Part shown: piece after piece, positions 24,367 to 32,694 of the stretch
Numbering within the stretch: position 1 is the first letter of the stretch
How the letters are laid out: every line of letters begins with the position of its first letter
From: Nocardioides mangrovi
GTDB taxonomy: Bacteria; Actinomycetota; Actinomycetes; Propionibacteriales; Nocardioidaceae
NCBI RefSeq assembly: GCF_020073815.1
Contig: NZ_JAIQZJ010000009.1
Span: 62,001 to 126,000 of the forward strand
Direction of reading: 5' to 3'
DNA: 64,000 bases
Made by a program: the position numbers and the translations under genes
The notes under the pieces: model-generated
Databases searched by the model: none
What the model saw: the letters and a program-made list of their open reading frames with translations, nothing else
What the model was told of the DNA's origin: nothing

Positions 24367-25604
24367 CTACTGGCGTCGGTGGAAGGTGACGGCGCCGTTG
24401 GGGTGGTGGGTCATGTCGTAGCCGGTGTCGTGGGCCTTCATGTGGTGCCAGTGGCAGAGCCCGATGGCGTTGGCCAGGTCGGTGCGGCCACCCTTGGCCC
24501 AAGGGGTGGCGTGGTGGGCGTGGAGGCCGGTCGTCCGGTCGCAGCCCTCGGCCGCGCACTGACCCTGCTGCTTGATGGCGATGGCGATCCGCTGTGCCTG
24601 GGAGTGCAGCCGCTGCTCACGACCCAGGTCCAGGACCTCGGACTCGCCGCCGAGGACGACGGGCAGGACCCCTGCCTCGCAGGCCAGCTGCCGGGCGAGG
24701 GCGGGCGAGATGCGGTCGCTGGTGTCGAGGATGGTCCCGGCCTGCTCGAGCCGCCCCATCAGGGAGTCTTCGGTGATGGTGACGAGGAGGGTGGCGTTGA
24801 GGCCGCCGGTCTTGGGGAGCTTGTCCTTCGGGTAGCGCATGATCAGCTCGCTGAACGCCTGTCCCATCTCCTCGGTCCGGTCCCGGAGCCCTTCACCGCG
24901 TTCTGGTGCTTGGCAGCCATGGTCGCGAGGACCATCTTCTTGAGCGCCGCCCCTTCGAGGGTGGGCATCACGCCTTGGTAGTGGGTCTTCCCGTGCCCGT
25001 CGTCCCAGATCCGCAGGTAGGTCGCCCGCACCGCGGCTTGTTCTTGGCGTTCGAGGATCTCGGCCTCGCGGGCGTCGGCGCCGTCGGGGTCGATGACCTC
25101 CCACAACCGCCGCCCGAGCCGGTCCAAGGCCGTGGCGTCGTGGTCGGCGGCGAGGTCGAGGAGGTGCTGCTCGGCCGTGGTCTTCTGCTCGGTGCTGGTC
25201 TCGTCGGGGAGGGTGTCGACCCAGCGGAGGATCACGCGGGCCTGGTCGCGACCGATCACCCCGGCAGCCAAGGCGGCTCGGGTGAACGGGTGGGCGTGCA
25301 GGTCTTTGCCGAGCTTCACGATCGCGTGGGCTGCGGCGCGGGTGGTCCGGGTCTGGTTGGCCAGCCACACCGCGGTCGAGGACGCGCCGCGGTCCTGCCC
25401 GACGTGTTGGTCGTCGGCGTGCCGCGTGACCCGGGCTTCGAGCTCGGCGACCTGGGCCTTCAGTGACTGAAGCTCGACGAGTGCCTCGGCGGCTTCGGTG
25501 TCGGTCATCGACCATGCGGCGGCGTCGGCGACGGAGGTCAGATCAGCACTGGCGTGCGCGATCGCCACCGACACTCGGTGGGTGGGAGTCGCGTTCGTTG
25601 CCAT
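24367..25604 (-). pseudogene. DUF222/HNH endonuclease gene with a single frameshift
   Basis: The intact protein would begin MATNATPTHRVSVAIAHAS at 25604. It has a DUF222 helical region (residues about 30-230) and a C-terminal HNH nuclease domain with CAAEGCDRTTGLHAHHATPWAKGG in part, ending HWHHMKAHDTGYDMTHHPNG. The first part reads in one frame to about 24890 and the HNH part continues in another. Adding one base in the CCC run at 24889-24891 restores a continuous protein (NAVKG then LRDRTEEMGQ). DUF222-HNH genes are abundant and variable in Nocardioides-like genomes. The break may be a true mutation or a sequencing error. Confidence 0.8.
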
Positions 25605-25718
25605 ACGTCCACTCAAGCACTGGCCGCCGACACTGAGAGGCTCAGATCCGTTGTTTTGACCGGGATGTGGACAACTTTCGAGAATTCTTTGCGGCCAATT
25701 TCGGGTGCTCCGCGCGGT

Positions 25719-25764
25719 GGTGGTTTCGAGGCTCGTCGCTGGCGCTCCTCGCACCTCAACCACC
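25719..25764. repeat. Palindromic intergenic repeat, copy 1
   Basis: GGTGGTT (25719-25725) pairs with AACCACC (25758-25764), and CGAGG (25727-25731) with CCTCG (25747-25751), around a 15-base loop. The layout suggests a dispersed REP-like element. It shares the 15-mer GCACCTCAACCACCG with copy 2. Confidence 0.6.
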
Positions 25765-25875
25765 GTGTGCCGACCGCCTACCCGGCGTCGTCCCGATAGG
25801 CGAAGACTGGCACCGGCGGGAGGACACCGACAGTCGATGGCCGGCTCATCGCCCTAGGCAGGATCTCGTGCACCC

Positions 25876-25909
25876 GCACCTCAACCACCGGCGACGCTCG
25901 CCTCGCCGG
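25876..25909. repeat. Related repeat, copy 2 (truncated)
   Basis: It starts with the same 15-mer GCACCTCAACCACCG (25876-25890). Its last four bases begin a new hairpin, CCGGCGA (25888-25894) with TCGCCGG (25903-25909). The left half of copy 1 is missing. Confidence 0.5.
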
Positions 25910-25974
25910 GGTCGACGCTCAGGCGTCGAACGCCTCCGTACCTCGACCAGCAGGCACCTGGCAGGATCGGGCGT

Positions 25975-27033
25975 ATGAGCTGGACTCCTGCCGACGATCG
26001 TTACGACACCACTGCCACCGGGATGAGCTACCGGTTCACGGGCCGCAGCGGGCTCCAGCTCCCGCTGATCTCGCTCGGCCTGTGGCAGAACTTCGGCACC
26101 GACCGGCCGGAGGAGACCCAGCGGGCGATCCTGCGGCGCGCCTTCGACCGCGGCGTGACCCACTTCGACCTGGCCAACAACTACGGCCCGCCGTACGGCC
26201 GCGCGGAGGAGAACTTCGGCCGCTACCTGCGCGACGACTTCAAGCACCTGCGCGACGAGCTGGTCATCTCGACCAAGGCCGGCTACGACATGTGGCCCGG
26301 CCCCTACGGCCAGGGTGGCGGCTCGCGGAAGTACGTCCTCTCCTCGCTCGACCAGTCGCTGGGCCGGATGGGCCTGGAGTACGTCGACATCTTCTACAGC
26401 CACCGCTTCGACCCCGACACCCCGGTCGAGGAGACGATGATGGCGCTGGACCAGGCGGTCCGGCAGGGCAAGGCGCTGTACGCCGGCATCTCGTCCTACT
26501 CCGCCGCCAAGACCCAGGAGGCCGCGTCGATCGCCCGCGAGCTCGGCACCCCGCTGCTCATCCACCAGCCGTCCTACTCCATGCTCAACCGCTGGATCGA
26601 GGACCCGGACGGTGGGCGGAGCCTGCTCGACGAGCTCGAGCAGCAGGGCATGGGCTGCATCGTCTTCAGCCCGCTCGCCCAGGGGCTCCTGACCGACCGC
26701 TACCTCGACGGCGTCCCGTCGGACTCCCGCGCCGCCCGGGACGGCTCGAGCCTCGGTGAGGACCACCTCGAGGAGTCGCGGCTGCGGCACGTGCGGGCGC
26801 TCAACGAGATCGCCCAGCAGCGCGGCCAGAAGCTGGCCCAGCTCGCGCTCCAGTGGGCGGTCCGCGACCCGCGCGTCACCTCCGCGCTGATCGGTGCGAG
26901 CTCGGTCGAGCAGCTCGACACCAATCTCGACGCGCTCACCTTCCCGCCGCTCACCGACGACGAGCTGCGCGCCATCGACGAGGACGCGGTCGAGGCGGGC
27001 ATCAACCTCTGGGCGAAGTCGACCGCCGAGTAG
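25975..27033 (+). CDS. Aldo/keto reductase, L-glyceraldehyde-3-phosphate reductase (YghZ/Gpr) type
   Basis: The 352-residue TIM-barrel oxidoreductase has the AKR14-like pattern: YRFTGRSGLQLPLISLGLWQNFG, HFDLANNYGPPYG with the catalytic Tyr, STKAGYDMWPGPYG, the IHQPSYSMLNRW segment and the NADPH-binding GASSVEQLDTNLDAL. Relatives reduce L-glyceraldehyde-3-phosphate and methylglyoxal, detoxifying reactive aldehydes with NADPH. The last 32 bases overlap the convergent PAP2 gene. The ATG at 25975 is the natural start. Confidence 0.9.
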   Translation: MSWTPADDRYDTTATGMSYRFTGRSGLQLPLISLGLWQNFGTDRPEETQRAILRRAFDRGVTHFDLANNYGPPYGRAEENFGRYLRDDFKHLRDELVISTKAGYDMWPGPYGQGGGSRKYVLSSLDQSLGRMGLEYVDIFYSHRFDPDTPVEETMMALDQAVRQGKALYAGISSYSAAKTQEAASIARELGTPLLIHQPSYSMLNRWIEDPDGGRSLLDELEQQGMGCIVFSPLAQGLLTDRYLDGVPSDSRAARDGSSLGEDHLEESRLRHVRALNEIAQQRGQKLAQLALQWAVRDPRVTSALIGASSVEQLDTNLDALTFPPLTDDELRAIDEDAVEAGINLWAKSTAE

Positions 27034-28015
27034 TCCGGTCCTGGTTGTTCTCCCAGAGCTGGCAGCCGACCAGCACGAGGGTGGCGAGCAGCCCGCCGGC
27101 GAGCACGTCGATGACGTAGTGCTCGCCGTTGTAGACCAGCGCCGTGCACATCGCCGCGGGGTAGAGCGCGAGCAGCCAGCGCCACCGAGAGCTCAGCCGC
27201 TGGATGCCGTAGCCGGCGATCAGGAAGGTGATGCCGGCGTGCAGCGACGGCATCGCCGCGACCGGGTTGCCGACGCCGTGCAGGATCAGGTCGACCCGGT
27301 CGAGGCCGACGTCGGACCAGCCGCGGGCGGTGATCCGGGTGACCATGCCGTCGAGGCGGCCCTCCTCCGAGGCCATCCACGGCGGTGCCATCGGGTAGAG
27401 GATGTAGACGGCGAGCGCGCCGAAGTTGATCACCAGGTAGCGCCGCATCCACTTCACCCACTCGGGCCGGCTGCGCACCCACAGCACCGCGGCGATGGTG
27501 AGGCCGGCCAGGAAGTGCGTGGCGTAGACGGTGGTGAAGAAGAAGTCGTACCACCGCGGCTCGGTGGTCTTCAGGCACGGATCGCCGCACAGCGCGTGCT
27601 GGAGCCGCTCGGTCGGGATCTCGCCGCGCCCGATCCACTCGTCGACGTGGATCGGCATCATCACGTGCACCGGCAGTCCGAGCTCGTCGGTGAGGCCGCG
27701 GCTGTAGAAGTAGACGACCAGGCCGACGACCGGCAGCCACCAGTCCTTGAGGAAGTTCAGGTGGTACGACGGGCGCGCCTCGATGTTCCACGCGATGGTG
27801 CCGACCCACAGCCACAGGAAGACCTGCACCGTGTCGTTGGGGATCCCGAGCACGTCGGACCAGACGACGAGGGCGGCGGCGTACCCGAGCATCGCGACCG
27901 CGCGGACCGTGCGGCGGGTGCGGGGGTACGGCGTGGGCCGATCGCGCAGCGCTCGCGGCACGTGCTCGGTGTCGGTGGCCGAGGTCTCGATCTCCTCCTC
28001 GGCACCCCGTGTCAT
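27002..28015 (-). CDS. PAP2-superfamily membrane phosphatase / inositolphosphotransferase-like
   Basis: The 337-residue polytopic protein has about six hydrophobic helices and the PAP2 active-site blocks GNPVAAMPSLHAGITFL (SLH motif) and YNGEHYVIDVLAGG (second His and Asp). This arrangement matches AUR1-like PAP2_3 proteins that transfer or hydrolyse lipid phosphates, including inositol-phosphate transferases of actinobacterial membranes. A polar 37-residue cytoplasmic N-terminus precedes the first helix. The exact lipid substrate is unknown. It overlaps the aldo/keto reductase gene tail to tail. Confidence 0.82.
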   Translation of the reverse strand: MTRGAEEEIETSATDTEHVPRALRDRPTPYPRTRRTVRAVAMLGYAAALVVWSDVLGIPNDTVQVFLWLWVGTIAWNIEARPSYHLNFLKDWWLPVVGLVVYFYSRGLTDELGLPVHVMMPIHVDEWIGRGEIPTERLQHALCGDPCLKTTEPRWYDFFFTTVYATHFLAGLTIAAVLWVRSRPEWVKWMRRYLVINFGALAVYILYPMAPPWMASEEGRLDGMVTRITARGWSDVGLDRVDLILHGVGNPVAAMPSLHAGITFLIAGYGIQRLSSRWRWLLALYPAAMCTALVYNGEHYVIDVLAGGLLATLVLVGCQLWENNQDRTTRRSTSPRG

Positions 28016-28053
28016 GCCCGAAGTCTAGGGTTCACCTGTGCGCCGGGTGCGGT

Positions 28054-29178
28054 TCACCCCACCCGGCTGTCCGAGATGATCCCCGGGTAGGCCTCGGTCA
28101 GCCCGGCGAGCCCGGCGTCGGTGGGGTCGACCCCGAGCTGGTGGCGCAGCTGCGCGACCACCACCTGCTGGATCGCCGGCCAGGCCAGGGTCGGCTCGAG
28201 CGCCGTGTCCTGGCAGCCGTCGGTGGCGAGCGGCCGGAGCGCGTCGGGGATGGTGATGCCGAGCAGCTCGCCGATCGCGAGCAGCCCGCCCTGGGACTCG
28301 CCGATCTCGCAGAGGTCGCTGAAGACGAGGTGGCCGGCGTTGTCGACGAGCACGATGCGCTTGTCGCCGCCCATCGCGGCGTACGCCGACTCGACCTGGT
28401 CGACCGGGATGATCCCGTCGGCCGTGCCGGTGATGATCAGGCGCGGCTTGTCCGTGTCGCCGGTGAGCGTGTCGGCCGAGGCGGGCGCCATGCCGATGAA
28501 GGTGTCGACCCGCTTGTCGACGGCCGCGAGCTGCTCGACCGCGCGGCCGCCGGCGGAGTGCCCGAGGGCGCCGATCCGCCGCATGTCGACCCGGTGGCGC
28601 AGCCAGCCCTTCTTCGCGTCGGTCTTCTTGCCGATCAGGGTGATCGTCTGCCGCAGGTCCTGCACGTCGGTCGTGGTGCCCGCCGGACCGAGGAGCACCT
28701 TGGTCAGGTCGCGGCTCGGGTGGTCGGGCGCGGCGACCACGAAGCCCCAGGACGCGATCGCCGAGGTGAGCGCGCTCGACTGGTCGCGGAAGCCGGCGTA
28801 GCCGTGGCTGAAGACGACCAGCGGGTACTTCCCCGTGCGGACCGGCACCCCGCGGACGCCGCCGCTCGGGTAGGTCACCGACTGGCCCTCGGGGACCAGT
28901 GACTTGAGGAAGTCCGGCAGCCAGTCGACCACGTCGTACGACGCCTCGGGCTTGCCCTGCACGGCCTTCTTCGTGGCCGGGTACCAGACCTCGACCTCGA
29001 CGCCGGAGGCCAGCGTCAGCGTCCGCTCGCCCACGGCGTACGGGCCGGGTCCGGAGAACGACGTCGGGCCGATCTCGGCCGGCACGGGCGCGGCTGAGGC
29101 GGGCGCCACGAGCGCGAGGGACGAGAGGGCGAGGGCGGCGACGCAGGCGCGTCGGCAGAGCCGGGTGATGGCGGTCAC
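28054..29178 (-). CDS. Secreted alpha/beta hydrolase (PAF-acetylhydrolase/chlorophyllase-like)
   Basis: The 374-residue product has a signal peptide (residues 1 to about 30, ending PASAAP). The nucleophile elbow GHSAGG is at 206-211 (Ser208), FSHGYAGF at 123-130 is a likely oxyanion region, GTADGIIP near 252 holds an acidic residue, and NAGHLVF near 281-287 the catalytic His. It resembles secreted esterases of the PAF-acetylhydrolase type. GTG 29178 is the start. Its upstream region is one of two copies of a direct repeat that brackets the next gene. Confidence 0.82.
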   Translation of the reverse strand: MTAITRLCRRACVAALALSSLALVAPASAAPVPAEIGPTSFSGPGPYAVGERTLTLASGVEVEVWYPATKKAVQGKPEASYDVVDWLPDFLKSLVPEGQSVTYPSGGVRGVPVRTGKYPLVVFSHGYAGFRDQSSALTSAIASWGFVVAAPDHPSRDLTKVLLGPAGTTTDVQDLRQTITLIGKKTDAKKGWLRHRVDMRRIGALGHSAGGRAVEQLAAVDKRVDTFIGMAPASADTLTGDTDKPRLIITGTADGIIPVDQVESAYAAMGGDKRIVLVDNAGHLVFSDLCEIGESQGGLLAIGELLGITIPDALRPLATDGCQDTALEPTLAWPAIQQVVVAQLRHQLGVDPTDAGLAGLTEAYPGIISDSRVG

Positions 29179-29182
29179 AGGC

Positions 29183-29235
29183 GCAACCTAGACGCCTGTC
29201 CAGGGTCGCGGGGGCAAAACGGGGTGCCCGATCGG
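29183..29235. repeat. Direct repeat flanking the lipoprotein gene, copy 1
   Basis: Bases 29183-29228 are identical to 29814-29859; 29229-29235 continue with one mismatch, and weaker similarity runs on for about 30 bases. Copy 1 lies right upstream of the hydrolase start. The period is 631 bases. Confidence 0.9.
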
Positions 29236-29320
29236 TCTGGAGTGCGGCGAATCGTTCCAGGTGGAAGGAGGCAAGGCTCCGCACCCGCGGCGGCTGTCGC
29301 GGTGCCTGAGGCGAGATGGC

Positions 29321-29749
29321 CTACTCCGGCCTGAAGTCGACCCACGACTTCGATGGGCAGCTCGAGGGGATCGGCAGGTCGGGCTTCGACGAGTCGATGT
29401 CGGAGCCCGACGCCGTCGAGTGCGATCCGCCAGCGCCTTGCACGGTGTCGCCGACGGAAATCTCGCCTTCCCCGGGGACGTCTATGGTCAACGGATCCTC
29501 CGAGACGACCTTCGTCCCCTTCGGCCAGAACGCGACGGCATTTCCGATGCCTAGGCAGTCGCCGACCAGCTGAACCGTGCCGCCAACTCCGACGTCAGCT
29601 CCACCCTGGTCTCCGGAGGAGGCAGATACGAGGATGCGGACGTTGCCTGCCTTCAGTTCCTCGGCCCCGCCGCCGCACGCAGATAGTGCGAGCAGAAGCG
29701 AAGAACACACGACGCACGCGGCTTTGAGGCGCATCTTCGTTGTGCCCAT
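29321..29749 (-). CDS. Putative lipoprotein, unknown function
   Basis: The 142-residue product has a lipoprotein signal (MGTTKMRLKAAC, hydrophobic core, lipobox LSAC with Cys25) and a mature part with a Gly/Ser/Asp-rich sequence, two later cysteines and no known domain. A GAGGA before ATG 29749 supports that start; ATG 29734 is possible. The gene sits alone between two copies of a direct repeat, and its base composition appears less GC-rich than its neighbours. That suggests recent acquisition. It would be anchored on the outer face of the membrane. Confidence 0.7.
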   Translation of the reverse strand: MGTTKMRLKAACVVCSSLLLALSACGGGAEELKAGNVRILVSASSGDQGGADVGVGGTVQLVGDCLGIGNAVAFWPKGTKVVSEDPLTIDVPGEGEISVGDTVQGAGGSHSTASGSDIDSSKPDLPIPSSCPSKSWVDFRPE

Positions 29750-29813
29750 TGCGTCCTCGGATCACGGGAACGAACTCCGGATGTTGACATCCTGGAGGAG
29801 GGTGATCCTGGCG

Positions 29814-29866
29814 GCAACCTAGACGCCTGTCCAGGGTCGCGGGGGCAAAACGGGGTGCCGGATCGG
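29814..29866. repeat. Direct repeat flanking the lipoprotein gene, copy 2
   Basis: The sequence is identical to copy 1 over 46 bases and 52 of 53 overall. It lies upstream of the ABC-F start and would contain or abut that promoter. See copy 1 for the shared period. Confidence 0.9.
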
Positions 29867-29891
29867 CCGCGAACGCGGAGAATCGTCCGAC

Positions 29892-31601
29892 GTGGGACAC
29901 GTGGACGTGGCCGGGGTGCGGTACGAGCTCCCCGACGGGAGAGTGCTGCTGGACGACGTGTCGTTCCGGGTCGGCGAGGGCGCCAAGGTCGCGCTCGTGG
30001 GAGCGAACGGCGCGGGCAAGACGACGCTGCTGCGGATCATCACCGGCGACCTGGTCCCGCACGCCGGCGCCGTGACCCGCTCCGGCGGGCTGGGCGTGAT
30101 GCGCCAGATGGTGGGCGCCGGGCTCGGCGAGGAGCCGACGTTGGCCGACCTGCTGCTCAGTGTCGCGCCGGCGCGGGTCCGCGCGGCCGCGACCGAGGTC
30201 GACGCCTGCGAGCGCCTGCTCATGGACCACGACGACGAGAAGACCCAGATGCGCTACGCCGAGGCGCTGGGCGAGTACGCCGACGCCGGTGGCTACGACC
30301 TCGAGGTCACCTGGGACGTGTGCACGATGGCCGGGCTCGCGGTGCCCTACGACCGGGCGAAGTACCGCGAGCTGCGCACCCTCTCCGGCGGCGAGCAGAA
30401 GCGCCTGGTGCTGGAGTACCTCCTCCGCGGTCCCGACGAGGTGCTCCTCCTCGACGAGCCGGACAACTTCCTCGACGTGCCCGGCAAGATCTGGCTCGAG
30501 GGCCGGATCCGCGAGTCCGACAAGACGATCCTGATGATCAGCCACGACCGCGAGCTGCTGAACAACACCGCGACGCGCGTGGTGACCGTCGAGCTCGGCC
30601 ACGCGGGCAACACCGTGTGGACGCACCCGGGCGGCTTCGCGTCGTACCACGAGGCGCGCCGCGACCGGTTCCTCCGCTTCGAGGAGATGCGCAAACGCTG
30701 GGACGAGGAGCACGCGAAGCTCAAGCAGCTGGTGCTGCACTACAAGATCAAGTCCGAGTACAACGACGGCATGGCCTCGCAGTACCGCGCGGCCCAGACG
30801 CGCCTGCGCAAGTTCGAGGAGGCCGGCCCGCCGACCGAGCAGCCGCGCGAGCAGCAGGTGACGATGCGGCTCAAGGGCGGCCGCACCGGCAAGCGCGCCG
30901 TGGTCTGCGAGCAGCTCGAGCTCCTCACTGAATCCGGGGGAGGGCTGATGAAGCCCTTCGACCTCGAGGTCTGGTACGGCGAGCGCGTGGCCGTGCTCGG
31001 CTCCAACGGGTCGGGCAAGTCGCACTTCCTGCGACTGCTGGCCGCCGGCGGCAGCGACCCCGACGTCGAGCACCGCCCGGTGGGCGAGGTCGAGATCAAG
31101 CCCGTGCTCCACGCCGGCAAGGCCAAGCTCGGTGCGCGCGTGCGGCCGGGCTGGTTCGTCCAGACCCACGAGCATCCCGAGCTGATCGGTCGCACGCTGC
31201 TCGAGATCCTGCACCGCGGCGACGGCTCGCCGAACGGTCGCGCGGGCATGGGCCGCGAGCAGGCCGCCCGGGTGCTCGACCGCTACGAGCTGGCGCACGC
31301 GGGCGAGCAGCGGTTCGAGTCGCTCAGCGGCGGCCAGCAGGCGCGCTTCCAGATCCTGCTGCTCGAGCTGTCCGGGGCGACGCTGCTGCTGCTCGACGAG
31401 CCGACCGACAACCTCGACGTGCAGTCCGCGGAGGCGCTCGAGGAGGGCCTCGCGGCCTTCGAGGGCACGGTGCTCGCGGTGACCCACGACCGGTGGTTCG
31501 CCCGCGGCTTCGACCGCTTCCTCGTGTACGGCGCGGACGGCGCGGTCTACGAGTCCGACGGCCCGGTCTGGGACGAGACCCGGGTGGTCCGGGCCCGGTG
31601 A
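29892..31601 (+). CDS. ABC-F family ATP-binding cassette protein
   Basis: The 569-residue soluble protein has two ABC domains. The first has Walker A GANGAGKTT at 37-45, signature LSGGEQ near 165 and LLLDEPDNFLDV. The second has Walker A GSNGSGKS, signature LSGGQQ and LLLLDEPTDNLDV. There are no membrane segments, as in ABC-F translation factors that act on ribosomes and sometimes give antibiotic resistance. The inter-domain linker includes the basic stretch LKQLVLHYKIKSEYNDG. It overlaps the next gene by four bases (GTGA). Antibiotic resistance versus a housekeeping role cannot be told. Confidence 0.9.
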   Translation: MGHVDVAGVRYELPDGRVLLDDVSFRVGEGAKVALVGANGAGKTTLLRIITGDLVPHAGAVTRSGGLGVMRQMVGAGLGEEPTLADLLLSVAPARVRAAATEVDACERLLMDHDDEKTQMRYAEALGEYADAGGYDLEVTWDVCTMAGLAVPYDRAKYRELRTLSGGEQKRLVLEYLLRGPDEVLLLDEPDNFLDVPGKIWLEGRIRESDKTILMISHDRELLNNTATRVVTVELGHAGNTVWTHPGGFASYHEARRDRFLRFEEMRKRWDEEHAKLKQLVLHYKIKSEYNDGMASQYRAAQTRLRKFEEAGPPTEQPREQQVTMRLKGGRTGKRAVVCEQLELLTESGGGLMKPFDLEVWYGERVAVLGSNGSGKSHFLRLLAAGGSDPDVEHRPVGEVEIKPVLHAGKAKLGARVRPGWFVQTHEHPELIGRTLLEILHRGDGSPNGRAGMGREQAARVLDRYELAHAGEQRFESLSGGQQARFQILLLELSGATLLLLDEPTDNLDVQSAEALEEGLAAFEGTVLAVTHDRWFARGFDRFLVYGADGAVYESDGPVWDETRVVRAR

Positions 31602-32629
31602 GCGACCCGACCGACCTGCAGGTGGTCGAGCTCGACCACCGCGACGACGACCAGGTCGACGCCTGGTACTCCGTCTACGCCGCCGCCGAGGGCGCGCTGC
31701 CGCCGGGGGTCGCCTCGACCTGGCAGCTCGAGGAGGTCCGAGCGACCGCCCAGGAGGGCGGCAGCGCGCGCTGGCGCCAGGGCTACCTCGGCCGGCTCGG
31801 CGACCGCGTCGTCGCCGCCGGTTGGATCGAGTTCCCGCTGCGCGACAACACCGAGCGTGCCGAGCTGATGGTGCACGTCCACCCCGACCACCAGCGGCGC
31901 GGGCACGGCTCGGCCGTGCTCGCCCGCCTCGAGCAGGTCGCCCGGGAGCGCGGCCGCACCGTGCTGGCCGGGGAGGCGCCCTGGGCCTACGACGCCGGGC
32001 CCGAGGGGATCGGCGAGCCGGCGGCGGAGTTCGCCCGCCGGCACGGCTACACCCTGGCGCTGGGTGACGTGAAGCGCCGGCTCGACCTGCCCGTCGCCGC
32101 CGACGTCCTCGACGCGCTGGCCGCCGAGGCGGCACCGCACCACCCGTCGTACGAGCTGCGCTCCTGGGGCGGCCCGGTGCCCGAGGAGCTCGTCGACGGC
32201 TGGGCGCGACTGGTCGCGACGCTCAACGTCGAGGCCCCGCAGGGCGATCTCGAGATCGAGGCCGAGAGCCTCGACCCGGCCCAGGTGCGGGAGAACGAGG
32301 AGCTGCTGGTCCGACAGGGCCGGGTCAAGTACAACACCGTCGCCCTCGACGCGTCCGGCGAGCTGGTGGGCTACACCGACATCGCCACGACGGTGCACGA
32401 GCCGGGCCGGTCCTACCAGTGGGGGACGCTCGTGCGACCCGATCACCGCGGTCACCGGCTCGGGTTGGCGCTCAAGGTCGCCAACCTGCGGCTGCTGCAG
32501 CGCGAGCGGCCCGACATCGTCGAGGTGACGACGTACAACGCCGAGGTCAACGCCCCCATGGTCGGCGTCAACGACCGGCTCGGCTTCCGCAAGGTCGCCC
32601 GGCTCGGCGAGCTCCAGAAGCTCGTCTGA
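31598..32629 (+). CDS. Tandem GNAT N-acetyltransferase
   Basis: The 343-residue product contains two GNAT domains. The first has the acetyl-CoA loop RRGHGSA near residue 106, and the second has HRGHRLGLALK near 286 followed by TTYNAEVNAPMVGVNDRLGFRKV. Tandem GNATs of this MshD-like layout are common in actinobacteria; true mycothiol synthase has other signatures, so the substrate is left open. GTG 31598 overlaps the ABC-F stop. Translational coupling to the ABC-F gene suggests a linked function. Confidence 0.85.
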   Translation: MSDPTDLQVVELDHRDDDQVDAWYSVYAAAEGALPPGVASTWQLEEVRATAQEGGSARWRQGYLGRLGDRVVAAGWIEFPLRDNTERAELMVHVHPDHQRRGHGSAVLARLEQVARERGRTVLAGEAPWAYDAGPEGIGEPAAEFARRHGYTLALGDVKRRLDLPVAADVLDALAAEAAPHHPSYELRSWGGPVPEELVDGWARLVATLNVEAPQGDLEIEAESLDPAQVRENEELLVRQGRVKYNTVALDASGELVGYTDIATTVHEPGRSYQWGTLVRPDHRGHRLGLALKVANLRLLQRERPDIVEVTTYNAEVNAPMVGVNDRLGFRKVARLGELQKLV

Positions 32630-32694
32630 GGGCGGCCCTCGGCGGTACCGATCGTGAACTAGTGGCGGCCGTTGCGCCCGAGGACCCTCGAGGC

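Larger units (their letters stand above)
25605..25974. other. Intergenic region holding two related repeat elements
   Basis: These 370 bases between the HNH pseudogene and the aldo/keto reductase gene show no convincing coding sequence. They include an AT-richer patch near 25655-25705 and two copies of the 15-mer GCACCTCAACCACCG at 25751-25765 and 25876-25890, each part of a hairpin. Promoters for the two flanking genes should lie here, but no clear -10/-35 pair is visible. Confidence 0.6.

Noticed and set aside
29183..29866. Insertion sequence or integron carrying the lipoprotein gene
   Set aside because: There is a direct repeat but no transposase, integrase or inverted terminal repeats; only a duplication or past integration can be claimed.
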